Shown here in pieces: positions 1 to 12,909 of a stretch of DNA of 64,000 bases; positions within the stretch are counted from its first letter, which is position 1; each line of letters begins with the position of its first letter. The notes beneath the pieces are model-generated. The model made no database searches. It worked only from the letters and a program-made list of their open reading frames with translations, and was not told where the DNA came from. Location: contig JAQFWX010000139.1 in NCBI GenBank assembly GCA_027605045.1, forward strand, positions 25,763-89,762. Direction: 5' to 3'. Source of the stretch: Phallus indusiatus (taxonomy: Eukaryota > Basidiomycota > Agaricomycetes > Phallales > Phallaceae). Position numbers and translations under genes: made by a program.

Positions 1-2207
1 CGTGAACAGGTTCCGGTTTCGGTAGAATAGAGTCCACTGGACTAGAAGGGTTAGGTCTCAGAGCCACGCTCGTTCCGTCTTCTTCTGATCCTAGGGCTAT
101 TTCATCTTCCGTTCTTTCGGCGGGGCCTATCTCTCTAACAGAGAAAAGCCAGTCTGGTTTTACGGAATTGCTAAGCTTAGACCAGGGAGCAGACAAAGTC
201 ATCGTTCGACGTCCAATCTTAATGAACGGGACGGATAGTCCATCTGACAACATAATTATTCCTGGTTCAAAAAAAAATTAAAAGTAAGCATATATGTTAC
301 TCACGGACTATGATTGATCCTAGAACAACGAAAGATACGAGGGGATGAAGGCTCGCTGCGAGCCTCTCCTCTTGATTGCGAGGCGGAAGGTGCGGTTCCG
401 TCAATCTTGTAATAGCAAGAGTGGATATAAAAATTGCGCCAACGCCTAGTTTTTGTTATATCAGAAATGACCAACTTCTCGAGGAGCAAGAAAGACATTA
501 CCCATTGGACCTAATATATTGATGACTTAGGTTTCTAAAAGGGAACAATTTGAAAACGCACCAAAGTGGCCGGCAAATACTGCCTCTCTCCAATCACTAA
601 TATCGGGAACCCATTTGTATAATAGCATCAAAAAGGGGAGTCGACGAAATATGAGAATCAGTAGAAATAGCACTAGGAGTCGCCAGGGCTCAATATTGAG
701 CTGCTCGTAAAATTTGATGAGCAACGGTTTCGAATGGTAGTACGTAGTAATCACCTCTGGAATATTATAACTGGAAAAAGGCAACCAGGCTCCGATATAT
801 ATAAATGCAACGCAATTCACTACCAAATCTATGACTGTTGCAAAAATGTCGTTCTCAGTTTCAGCATTGAAGTCACCGTCCCAAGAAATTGCCGATCCTG
901 ATAATGATTTGTCAAATGGATGAAAATCGAGATTCAGAAAATGGAAGAGACGACGACGGGTTTCAACTTGGCGTACTTACCGGCTGCAAAAGCTGCTAGT
1001 AAATCGTCTGTGCCCAGCAAATCGGATAACCCGATGGTAAGAAATGTCATTGCAACGTATTGTATGATGTATGTTTCGCGGTTGATGAAACCCCTTCGTT
1101 TGGCGAATTTCATAAAATGGGAGAAGCAAAAGCCTAGGCAGGTACCCAATACCGTGCCAAGGACGACTTGGTCTATTCGAAAATTCTAATGAGTCCTTAA
1201 TTGAATTAAAACAGAGGCGCTGTTGGAGCATACATACATAAACATCCGACGACGAACCAGTCGCCTATGGCTTGACGCTTTGAGGCTTCTATGGAGAGAT
1301 ATGCGGAGATGCTAGGACGCTTGACATGAGAGTGTATTGTAATCGGGGAGACGTGTGCGTACCTGAGAAAAGGGTATGCCAGACCATCGTTTGCTGCAGA
1401 CTCGGCAGCAAGAACTGATGATTCGATTTAAGTTCTGGGGTCTGATATTTTAGAGGGTTTTGTATTGGACTTACGTCTTCGGATGTTAATGGGGACGTGC
1501 TGAACAGCAAATGCTCCTGATGTGATAGCCACAGCCAAAACCTAACAAGGGAAGATAGGTGATCAGTCGATAACAAAAGGGGAAATATCTAAATCAGTGG
1601 AAAGTCGGAGACTTACGGGATCAGTAGGAGTAAGACAAGCAGATATACAAAGAGATGATATATAAGTCAACCCGGGAAATAACCAGTATATGAAACCAGC
1701 GGAGATAACCCATCCGAACGCCATTGTGGGTATAACGGTCAATGCAAGACTTTTCCAATGAATAGCCAGATAAGCTTGAGGTAGCTCGACGCCAATAGCA
1801 AAAAGACCTAAAGCGAGGGTAACCCGCATGATTTCGAGTGTAATGAAAGTGACGCTGGTGGAACCGTTTCCCCATTTTCGGGGATCAAGGATATTTGCAC
1901 CGTGTGGGCCGATGATGATTCCGAATGCGGTGGCTAGAATGGATTCGCCGATATAAAGCTATTCTCGGGGAAGATGATGTCAACAATGCAGAAAAACATT
2001 TGAAAAGGAACGCGTTACTCTGTGTTTGGCGAGAAGTGATATCATGCTGAAAAAGACGACAAAACTGCCGAGAAGGAGGTAACTCAGTGCTGGAGCTGTG
2101 GCCTTGATCACGACCCAAAAAAAAAAACGAAAAGAAAATTATAAACTATGATCGAGTTTTTGAAATTCGAAACAACCTACATCGATAGGGTGAAAATCGA
2201 TCCCCAT
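1..2207 (-). CDS. NHA1: Na+/H+ antiporter, NHA1/SOD2 type (C-terminus outside window)
   Basis: Plasma-membrane monovalent cation/proton antiporter that exports Na+ and K+ for salt tolerance and pH balance. The start at 2207 opens with MGIDFHP, the usual NHA1 N-terminus, in a 9-codon first exon (2207-2181). Exons 2102-2019 and 1958-1617 follow. Diagnostic segments are AIGVELP, the TPTDP ion-site motif at the end of exon 3, DDLLAAFAAG, and WREAVFAGHFG followed by PMG and VGAIFISTLA. The last segments are joined across introns near 470-530 and 260-300. The acidic cytoplasmic tail (EEDGTSVAL) is still open at base 1, so the stop lies to the left. At least eight short introns are needed. Family is certain; exact junctions in 250-1560 are less so. 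Confidence 0.93.
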
Positions 2208-5200
2208 GACCGGCAGAGTAGATCTATTAGTATAACCAAAGTGTAGGATGTATTACTATCGTTAGCACTTTGCTTTAGCACTGCGGGGCGGGAGACCGAC
2301 TATGCGTAATATTAAGGGTCATCCAAAAACTGGAGGCCGATTATTTATCAAAATTACGCGGCACGCGCGCTACTACGGATAAGCATCATCCGGAAAAAAA
2401 CAGCAATGCCGAAAATGAATTGTTCCATTCTGCTCCTCTGGGAACAAGTCATTATCTGGCGGAAATCTGTTCTAGTAACACTATCAACTCCATTTCTTCA
2501 AGCTACTAGACCCAAACATATCTAATCGATTTCGATGATTTTTTTTTGAGTTTACTGATACGACTCGAACGTGCATATTTTATCACAGGACCCGTTTTGC
2601 AAGACCCGTTTTGTTTTTGAAATTTGAAATGTTATCAATCTCAGCTCGGTTAGAGAACAATTCAGATGTAGTGTATTCCTTCTGGCAGTGTCATGATTCA
2701 TGTTGAGGTCACGAGCATTGAGTATTGAATTAGACTGCAGTTCAATGCTCAATTGCTCCAATACTATGTATTGACATTACCCAGGTCCCAGGCTGGAGCT
2801 CGAGAAAACCGCAATACCATTGGTTTGCCAAGAGTACTACATGACATCGTCTCCATTTTTGATTATGACACTGTGGCGCAATAGCACCATTTAGACCTTA
2901 GGCCTAGAGGCAGTCCATTATAGTGCCTTGCCACAGGCCACACTGACAGCTCAGTTTAGGAGCAACTCATTCCAACAGGAACGCGACGATAACAGAGTCT
3001 CGTGTCTTCCGGAACGTTAATATATAGCATTCAAAGCTACCAATATATGTAGTAGTAGAGCGCAAGAGGTTCCTGCATTTTACCCGACAAGTTCTAGATT
3101 ATAAGAGACTAAAAGATTGGATCATAGCTTATCTCTCGATTGTGTTCAGTCTCAAAAATATCAAGCTCAAGGTTTGATTCGGAAATACAATGCTAGCTCG
3201 TCGGCTTGTTCTGAAAGGGATTACTACAACTTGAAATCTAGACTTTTATATGGTGCTACACGTCTGGTTCAGTTTGAACTTTGAAATGTCCGATGACCGT
3301 GATAGTGGACACAGTGGCTCACCTAATAGGAGTTCATTAGAAAACCCAGCCTTTCTTTTCCGATCGATTAAAGCCCTCGTCGTCAATGGGGTTACTGAAT
3401 GGAAATGAAATCCAAAATGGGGTGCACTGCGAAATTTGGAAGTAGTGCTCCAGACTTCCGAGTCCCGAGACGCGAGGCGCCGTCGCGACTCGCGTATTGA
3501 AGTTGAGTTCCTGATTTTAGCGTTCAACGTTCAACGTTCGATATTCAAAATTCAGTATGTAAATATTTGTTTATGTTCTGAGTCTGGTGTCGACCCGCAG
3601 TTCTTGATTAGATTCAGACCGCTACTTTTTTTCAAATTGCCACTGGATTTGAAGGCTTCATTGGCGCATTACTAACATGTTTTTGGTAGTTTTAATATTT
3701 CCATATTCGGCGTACCAATATATATCATGAGGTAAGGTTTTTAGTATGCTGCTATTGTCGTTTGAAAGGTTTTCAAATGAGCACTCTTTGGAGCTATTAC
3801 AAATATATACGCGGCGAATTGAAAAAGAGGGATTTTAAACCATTATCGAAGTCCTGATGATGCAGGACCGACGGGGAACGTTCCTAATCAAGCAACATGA
3901 ACGAACAAAAACGTTGCCGTAATATGTGTGTGCCAAGAATCCCGCCGAACATGCACATCTGGGTCTGGGTTACGATTGATTTTAGGATTCGTAATGTTCA
4001 GGACCGAAGAAGATTTTCAACCGCAGGTTGAATTTGCCATCCCAGGCTTAGCTCTCATCTCATCTCTCTCACTCAGGAGTACAGTGCTGTACATGGGTTT
4101 AGATGACTGCCCTGCAGCTGGAGACTTTTTAATTTTCAATATTGGGGTAAAGAAAATGGGCGAGAGCTTTAATGAATTCAAAATTGAAATGGAATGAAGG
4201 GAGGCGAGTGGTGACGATTTTCATTTTCTCGTTCGGGCTCTCTTTTAGTGACAATTTTTAAGGGAGGGTCGAGACACTCACAAAGGCTGGGCCTGGAGTA
4301 TTAAATGCTTTATTAACCAGTGATTAAAGGAGTTTTTTTTCGAGTCTGTTTTACAAGTGATTTTAACATGCCCCCGCTATACATAAGAGCCTCGGAGCTC
4401 TGAATCTTCCTGACATTTGAAGTTAACACTTTTGTACTATGGTACCGGTGCGGGCCAAATCATCCGGACCTGAACGTACAAACACACACACGGACACATA
4501 TGTGTGTTCATATCCATATTAACGGCCTTCAAAAAAAAAGTACCAAAACCGAATATCTATCCCTATCCCTGGCTACTTGTGATATCATTTACTTCCGCAG
4601 TCAATTATGCATTTGCATTTTATGTAAGTTTATCTTTCGGCCACGTGAGAAGGGTTGGCAGTCTCGGGCATAAAAAAAGTGGAGGGAACTCGGAACGCCA
4701 CTATCTTAAGATCAAGTTATTGTGCTACGTGATGCAACATTTACTCTTTTTCTTTTCGTTGCGTGTGGGTGTTTTTTTCCCCTTTTGAAATTTGAGTTGC
4801 CGGAACCAGCAAAGGAAAAGAAATAAGAACCCTTGTTCGCCGGTTGTAGAATAAACAAACCATGACTCAGTATAATCTCCCAAATCGTTCAATGGTGAGT
4901 CCATCGATTTTGAGGCGTTTTCTGATCTGATACGTAGATCGACTCAAGAATTTGAGATTGAATTTTCCCCTCTCTCTCCCCTTCTCCGCGCCGAAGCGGT
5001 CACCGAATTAGGGTCGACGGTGAATAATTCACGATTCGACTTTATCCGTTGAGATTCTAACGAGTATCACCCCGTCTCATGACAGTGTTACCCGTTACGC
5101 GCGTACATAGCATGTACCTCGAGGAAAATCATTTCATCGAACGAAGTTAAATTTGATGAAAGTAGTGATTTCAGAATTTTTTTCAAAGGTCTGGACATTG

Positions 5201-5258
5201 CATTTTCAATTTTCACGTGGGTTTAATTATTACTCCACCGCTGGTCGTTGACGAACTT

Positions 5259-5275
5259 GTGTATGTATGTATGTA
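5259..5275. repeat. GTAT microsatellite
   Basis: Four-base GTAT/ATGT units repeat about four times. Similar short arrays occur at 5597-5612 and 5892-5904 in the same gene-poor region. Confidence 0.7.
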
Positions 5276-7270
5276 CATATATGTATCATGACATGATAAG
5301 TGAGTGACTCTCCATTTCTGTTTCAGTGCTATGAAATGAATTATATAGAAATAATTTATGTTTATGGATTATTCATGTGGACTAGAATAGACATTGCCGC
5401 GGAAACCTTAAACTGCGTTCTCTCCTATTTTATACTTCGACTTCCCAGTCGTTAAGAGCTGGATTATGATGTGCATATATACATATTACATACAGTAGCA
5501 TTTGAACAAGTTGAGCGACGACTCGAGGAGGAATTTCTTGTTGTAATTTTTCCCTTTCTTGAGTGTTGTTAATGCTTGCAAGTTCTTTATGTTCGATGTA
5601 TGTATGTATGTACTAAACAGACATCCTCGGGGACCGTGGATCAAGTCAAACGTCCGAAGCTTCTTTTTCTAGAAGGGCCAGTACCTACATCCCAACATTG
5701 TGCTTCTTAGCCTGAGGGTCCACACTTATCTTTTTCCTGGTTGGCCCTTACTCCGTTCCACAAAGGCATATGGTGTGACGATCTCGACGAAGCCGGATAC
5801 GGAGATCATCAAGATCTGCTATCGACACTGTAAACCTTATTTTCTGTATATCAACTCCCGATCAGAATATTATGTTATACATACGTGCATGGTATGTATG
5901 TATGTGTATGCATACTTTGACAAGAGTGAGATACACAATCTGTTTTCGTACGCACTTCAATTTGGTACCCGACTTAGCAACTTGAAGGGGAAGTGTACCG
6001 GGATATTGCGTGACGTAAAATTTCTTATGACTTCTTAGCTGCCATCCGCTTAACTCGATTCTCCATTCAGTCGTTCATTGGCGCCGTTTCGCTCCTATGA
6101 TATCGGAGGGATTGGCACAAGCGGTGTTATTATATTTATGTATTGGTTCGATACCGAGTCGGTCTAACAAGCGGACATGGGTATATGTAGTACTGTGTTA
6201 CTTGTAGCTCAATGGAGACGACTCTTTGAAGCATATATGTATATGGTGCTCTATTTGATACTATATGTATTATGCGCGGAACAGGGAGGATGTAGCATAG
6301 ATCCACTCTTCTCCTTTTCCGAGCTGCAAACTGTTCTTGGAGAATAATAGAGCGTTGGAGAGTGACGTTATTCAAATCAGATTAGAGTTAGCAATAAGCT
6401 TTGAGACTGTTTTGGGGTGTAAAGCAAGACCATAAAGTAATCAAGCCGGGCTGACAGACTCAAATCGCCAACCGTTTCCCGGAGCCTGAAAGATTGAAAC
6501 TCTAGGGTGCTTGTGAGTATATGTTTCAAAAAATCTGAAACGAACATGTACATGATGAACATACCCGATGATGGATTAAGCGACTTGGAGCAAGGTTTTT
6601 ACATACGATAGCCGTTGCTGAAAGCTGAGCATCTCGGACAAAGCGGGACGACCCTGGCTTGGAGATCGGTGCAGGAACGGTGGATTGTTTGTGATATATT
6701 TACCCACGGGAAGAGATAGAAAATGGGAATTGGGTGGCATGTGGAAAATGAATTGTATTATTGCAGTGTGCTTGGATGTATTTGTATTAGTTGTATTTAA
6801 TGGCAAGCAATCAATGCACGATTCTTTGCATTGTGCATATTTTGTGTGAGGTTCATTCATTCAGACACAAGTAAATGCGAATACATAATATGTAGCGGGG
6901 GGGCAGAATATTCTTCCGGAACGGGATCGAATGGCCGTCGTGGATATAGGGGGGAAGGCGACGGGGCAACTGGGAGTGCCAGGGAGCAGCGGAAGTAAAA
7001 ATTACGAAAAATGAGTGGGCGACGGAAGCAAAATTGGATGCGGTTGTTTGGCCGCCTGGGGTTGGGTGACTGTCGAAGGGCCTCTGCTTTGGTTCAAGGC
7101 TCGTCCTGCGCTTTTTTGCTCCCACCTCTCCTGCTCAAATTTGGTTCCGAGGGAACGTATCCTAACCAGTCTCATCCTCCTCCTGCCGGAATTATCCGCC
7201 CCTCATTCCTCCAGGGACACGTCCGGCGACGGAGAAAGCGAATCAGAATCAGTTTCAGAAACAAACAGCG

Positions 7271-7323
7271 GCTCTCTCTTTCTCTCTTTCTTTCTTCTTT
7301 GTCTTTATCTTTGTCTTCCTCAA
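7271..7323 (+). promoter_or_regulatory. Pyrimidine-rich tract upstream of the 7565 gene
   Basis: Almost uninterrupted C/T run, the kind of tract that often precedes transcription starts in filamentous fungi. It lies about 240 bp before the chosen ATG. Assignment to the gene is by position only. Confidence 0.4.
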
Positions 7324-7564
7324 GTAAAGTATATTATATACCACTGTGCATTCTCGTTATATCCACACATGTCTCGATGTCCCAGTACGTTCACTCTTCC
7401 GAGCTTAGGCTTTTTATATAATATTAATATTTTTTTTCTATTTCTTACAAATTTCTTGAAATCCTCGTCATTGATTCAAATCTCTCCCATATAATTTTTT
7501 TCTCCGCTATATATATTGGTTCCAAACAGACAATCGGTATGTTTCCATTTCTCAAGACCCTGCC

Positions 7565-10500
7565 ATGAGATTAACCCATTTGCTGCAGGCTCAACAGCAA
7601 CAACAACAACAGCACCAACAGCACCAACAACAACAGCAACAAGACGACGACTTGCAATCGGAACATCCCTCAGACTCGCCTCCACCCCAACCTCTTCTCC
7701 GTCCAGCTCAGGGCGTCTGGTCCGCGTACAACTTTCCGCGCCGTCAGCCGCCAGAGACAGCTTCCACCAGCCCTACTACCAATCCCACTTCTACCTCTAC
7801 CGCCCCTGCTTCGCGTCTGACACATCCGGAAAGTGCTCAACGACTTTTACAAGGTGGTTCCTCATCTAAAACTTCCAGTCATGCTACCGAGCAACTCCAG
7901 ACTTCCCGACGACAATCTCCTCCTGCTTCTATGTCCTCCACTCGCTCTTACAGTACCAACTACTACCCCAATGCTGCATATACCCAATCACATTCGAATA
8001 CCCCTTCTCAGAATAAAAACATGAACTACTATCGTTCCCTGTCTCCCAGTGCTTCACGCCCAGAGCGTGACGATGATCGTCATCATCAACGGCATACCAG
8101 TCTCGAAACAAAGGAGAAAGACAGGGAACGAGATAGAGACAGAGAACGAGATAGAGAACGAGACAGAGACAGAGAGCGGGACAGGGACAGGGACAGGGAC
8201 AGAGAAAGAGAACGGAACCTTCATCGAGCCAGTGCTCCTCCTCACCGCGACTATTATCGACAATCCCCTTCTCCCACCACTTTTTCTCCCGATAACACCA
8301 ACTCACCTTCCGGCAGTGTCGGCCCGCGGAACCAATCCATCGTTCCGTCGCCTTCCGCCACTCCCGCCTCCATAACAGTCCACAGCGGTACCTCGATTAG
8401 TCAGATTATCGCCGCTACCCAATCTGGTCTTCCCGCCGGTTCTGCTGCTGCTCCCCGTGATCCCGCCTCCATTTCATCCCAACAGCAACAGCACCACCAC
8501 CACCACCATCATCATCAATATCATCAACACCAGCAACAACACCAGCAACATCACCGTCACTCCTCTCGTCATCTTTCATCTAGTCCCTCGCCAACTACTC
8601 CGTCCCGTCCCTTTTCAACTTCCTCCGAATCAGCTCGTAAATCTGGCTTACCTCGTCCGAAACCTAGTTCCAATTCCGGAACGGCAACGACAAATACAGC
8701 AGCAACAGCAACACCAATGTATCCTTTTAGCTCAATTCCTCCACGTATTCCAGACGTCGGTGTTCTAACCGCCGATCCCGATACAGATGCACCACAACCA
8801 CAACAATCACAACAACCGCAGTCTGGTGCATTCGCAAGTGATTCCGCTTTAGCGTCGTCTTCCGCGCTACCATCCGACATAACGACCTCCCCGCTCCTAT
8901 CCTATCCCGCTCCTCCTCCTCATCCTCCCTCGCAAACTCTAACTCCTTCATTAACCCCAGCTTTACCTCCCGTCCAAGCACAACCGCAACCACAACAACC
9001 TCCTCCAGCGCAAACTCTAACTCCGACTATTACACCCCGATCGAGCGTTCCTCCACCACCACCACCACCTCCTCCTCAACAACAACAACAGCAACCACAA
9101 CCACAACATCAAATACACCCTGCAGGAGCAGCTCCTCCTCCTCCTCCGCTTCCACCGTCCAGCCCTGGACACACTCAAGAAATTGTTGTACTTCTCATGG
9201 AGGATATACGATTTACAGGGTCGGAAGAGCCTGATTTCCAGCTTGCGGAGGTTAGCGTTGGTCTCCGTGATGGATCGAGCTCCGGGTCGGGTGGTGGGGG
9301 TGGGGGTGAAGGGTCGTCGTCGTCTGGGCCTTGGTGGGCTGATGGAGAAGAAGTTATTAAAGCTTTGCAGATGACTACGGGCAGGCTAGAAGGTACATAT
9401 ATTTTTAGCTTTTCTTCTTCTTTACTCTTCGTTAAAAGATTTCTTCTTGATTTCTTTTATAATAATTTTTTTATGAAATTTTTATGTTTATTTTCTTTTT
9501 TTGGATTTTTCTCTAAAAGGTGCGGCAAAGGTCTATGCTAGACGCGGTAAATATCGTCAATGTTTTGTTCGTATTTCGGATGATGGTACAATGGAATGTC
9601 AGCCGTCAAGTTTGCTCATGGTATCTCGCGAAAAGACCATCGAGCTCATTATCGAACCCGTGAGTTTTTGTTTTTTTTTGTTTAAATGATCTATCAAAAT
9701 ATTCACATGCGATATACACAGAACTTTGAATCTCGCCCTGCACATGATTTTCACCCTTATCACCGATCGCATACACCGCACCATCCGATGCATCAACACC
9801 CACAACATCCACAACATTCACATTCTACAACATTTTCGCCACATCAGCCTTTACACTTTCAATCTCGGGGTATTCCTTCTCGTATGGGTATGAGCACTGG
9901 AATGGGCATACCCGGCGGTGGAATGGGTGTGAATGTAAATTTGAACCCGGGCTCTGCTGCTGCGTCGTCGTCAGCTGGGCCACTTAACGTTGTTGGTTCA
10001 ATGTCGTATGAAGAATACTATGCGAGTCCTCCATCGGCGCATCCACATTCACATCCACACTCACATCCTCATTCATCGTATCCTCCTCATCCTCATTCAC
10101 ATCCAGCATATCATATGCATAATGTAGGACACCCATCACAATCGTATTATAGCGGTGGAGGAGGAGGGAATAATAGTGGTAGTATGTCACCTACGCTCGG
10201 ACAGAAAAGAAGTTACGAAGAGGATTCGGCTGTTAATAAACGACAACGAACGAATGGGAACAATCATCCTCACCATCATAATTCGTCTTCGAGTGGAGGG
10301 GGTGCGTATGGGAATGGAAGCGGAAGTGGGGGTGGTGGAGGCGGTGGGTCTGCGGGAGTTGGGAATTTTGGGTTGGGCAATATTGTTGGTGTAGGGATGG
10401 GAATGAACAATGTGAGCGGGATGGCTTCTGGTGGTGGTGGCGGTTCTTCAACGGCCGCGCAGAATTCCAATTCGGGGTTAAATGCGAGTGGGGGTGGTAC

Positions 10501-12420
10501 GTCGATGTTAATGGAAAACGTGATTACCGGGGCAGAGTCGAGTCCTGGTGCTGGTGGATCGTCGGGGAATAATCCTCATCCTCATCCTCCATCTTCTTCG
10601 AGTGGTTCGACCGGGAAAAATCGATTTGGAATGGGAGTGGGCATTTCGAGGCCTGATTCGCGCAGTGGTGGTGGTAGTGGTTCGAATTCTACTCCCGGGG
10701 GAAATAACAACAACAACAATAGTAATAATAATAATTCTAATAATAGCGGTGGAGGAGGAGGGAGTGGAAGTAATAATCCTGGGTTATCGCCGTTGTCGAC
10801 TAATAATATTGTACCCGTTGGTGTTCGATCCAATGCGCTTTTGGGGTTGGGCAATGTTGCTACTTCGTCTTCTACTTCGGGACGATTACGCGGTTCGTCT
10901 AATACCGGCGGCGGGGGTGGTGGTGGTGGGCCAGGTGGTCCAAACACATCTTCAGCATCGGGCAGCGCACAACCATCTCACTATCAACAGCAACAACCGA
11001 CTTCACCCGGAGAATACACATCCACCCCTCATCTACTCCCGCCCATGTCAAGTCGAATGGCCAATTCATCAACATCAGCAGCAGCAGCAACACCATCCTC
11101 CTCCTCCTCGACATTTGTGAATCATCCGGGCGGGAAAGCACCGAAAGAAATTATTAATGCGGCGATTGTAGCATATTTGAGGTCGCATATTCAAAAAGAG
11201 GATGGATATATGGAGTTTGCTGCGTCCAAAGGAAGGTTGTTGCCTATTCCGGAGTTGTTGAAGGGGTATCGGTTTGCGGCGAGGATTGTGGCTACTTGGG
11301 CGAATAGGAAGACGCCGCCTACTGCTGAGGGGTGTGGAAATAAGAGGATCACGAAGGTTGGTTTTTTTTTTCCTTTCAAACGAAAGGATTTGAATTTAAG
11401 ATTGATTTTTTTTGGTAGAATCATGTTTTGCAGGCTTTGTTTCGGCAGACTTCGTGGGGATCCGATTGTGAACAGACGTTACAATTAGCGGACAAGTACG
11501 GTCCAGGAGGTCCGTATGAAGATCCTCGTGTCGTTGAAATTTTAAACGGCGGATCGATGCTTCCCGAAAAAGGCAGCTTAGGACTCGGAGGTCCTGGTGC
11601 TGCTGGAGGCGGTGGCAGCGGTGGTCCTGGTTCTGGTACTGGTGGGGATGGGATGCTGTCGAAAGGTATTCCGGGGCGGAGTCAGGGGAGTGTTGCGTTA
11701 TTGGATTTTTTGAAGGATGTGGATAGAGAGTACAAGTCCCGTATTGCTGGCGGTGCTGGTGCTGGTGTTGGAGGAGGAGTTGCGGTGAAGAAGTCTCCTG
11801 GTGGTAGTGCTGCTGCTGCTGCTAGTGTTCTTGCTGGTGTCGGTACCGGTAATGCTGGTGGTGGTGGTAATAGTAATTCTGGAACTGGTGCCAGTGCTGG
11901 TGTGAATCCTCAAAATCCTCAACCTCAAGTTACTAATCCGTCGTCTTCTTCTGGTGGAAATGGAGAAAACCCCGGTGGTGGTAATGCTGCTGGTGCTGGA
12001 CTTCGACGTATAGGTGTTATCGTTACCGGAAATCCATATCCTCCTGTTACTGCAACTTCTCTGAATCCAGATAATGGTGGTGGTGGATCGACTGACACCG
12101 TTGGACCCGCCAGCAGCACCACCGGTACCAATAGCGGTGCTTTATCTGGACTTATACTCCCGAGTAATACTACTACCGGTTCACCGCCTTCTGTTCCGAC
12201 GCCGAATCGAACACCTGCTACGTCGCCTGTTACTCATACTACTCACGCGGCGAGTCCTCCTAGCGGTGGTGGAGGAGAAACGCAATTGGTCTCAGTGGTT
12301 CAAGCTCAGGATCAAACGATGACGACGGCAAAGTTGGTTTTCGTTTCGGATTCCGCTACTACTGCTAGTGGTATTGTTGTTAATCCTTCTGCTGAGGATG
12401 GAAATGCTGCTGTCCCATAA
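7565..12420 (+). CDS. Large low-complexity protein of unknown function (about 1529 aa)
   Basis: Four exons (7565-9392, 9520-9659, 9722-11356, 11434-12420) join in phase to about 1529 residues. The N-terminal part has poly-Gln, an Arg/Asp/Glu-alternating block, poly-His and long Pro/Ser/Gln stretches. The middle is Gly/Asn/Ser/His-rich. Three ordered islands break the low complexity: EDIRFTGSEEPDFQ around residue 545; the exon-1/2 junction through exon 2 (GAAKVYARRGKYRQCF to KTIELIIEP); and a segment across the exon-3/4 junction (KEIINAAIVAYLR, ELLKGYRFAARIVATW, ALFRQTSW, GPYEDPRVVEILNGG). I do not recognise the islands. Composition resembles transcriptional or RNA-binding scaffold proteins, but no DNA-binding domain is visible. 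The start is the first in-frame ATG; an upstream exon is possible because CTGCAG before GCTCAACAG could be an acceptor. Confidence 0.75.
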
Positions 12421-12909
12421 CGACACGCCCCCTCTCGAAAAATATCCCATTCCCCTTCTCCTCGGCATTTCTCCATTCGATACCCATATCACTACTCTCA
12501 TTTTGACATTTATCCCTTGGGTCTTGGGGTTTGTTTAAGTTATCTCTGGAGAATTTATATTATTCTTTTTTTGCCTTTTTTTCTTGTATGTATATGCTCC
12601 AAAACGGCTGATTTCGGCTGATTCATGTCTTGTTTTTTTTTTTGGCTTCCTCCCATCCCCCCATTTACGTTCCGTTTTGTATACAATTTTTTGGCTTTTT
12701 GTTCATACACTTGCTACGTACACACATTGTTCAAATCACAGTATATAGTAGACAACATTTTTTTTCTTCCTCCTTTTTCTTTGTTTCGTTTTCAGCTGCA
12801 CATACTTTTATGACCCTCGGATTGGCACATTCAAAATGCAATTTGTACTTCATGAAACAATTAAACATTACAAGATTTACACCTTTTCTTTCTGCTGAGT
12901 AACCTTAGA
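12421..12909. other. Intergenic between convergent genes
   Basis: T-rich sequence that likely holds the 3' ends of both flanking genes. No coding potential was recognised. Confidence 0.5.

Larger units (their letters stand above)
2208..7564. other. Long gene-poor intergenic region
   Basis: About 5.3 kb without a recognisable protein. All open frames are under 160 codons and show no family motif. It holds short GTAT-type microsatellites, a tandem CGTTCAA motif near 3521-3545, and an imperfect GC-rich inverted repeat around 3464-3495. A short coding-like exon with a good ATG context and a GTGAGT donor lies at 4861-4896, but no partner exon was found. It probably contains the regulatory and 5' leader region of the large gene at 7565. 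Confidence 0.5.

Noticed and set aside
3464..3495. GC-rich imperfect inverted repeat, as a terminator or element end
   Set aside because: Arms match only partly, there is no second copy or target duplication, and no transcript end is expected here.
7011..7494. Two overlapping plus-strand ORFs of 136 and 159 codons upstream of the large protein
   Set aside because: They run through a pyrimidine tract and produce Leu/Ser runs typical of CT repeats; no family motif. Treated as promoter/leader sequence.
8049..8375. Acidic and Arg-rich ORFs in other frames of the 7565 gene
   Set aside because: They are shadow translations of the Arg/Asp/Glu repeat and Pro-rich region of the real gene.
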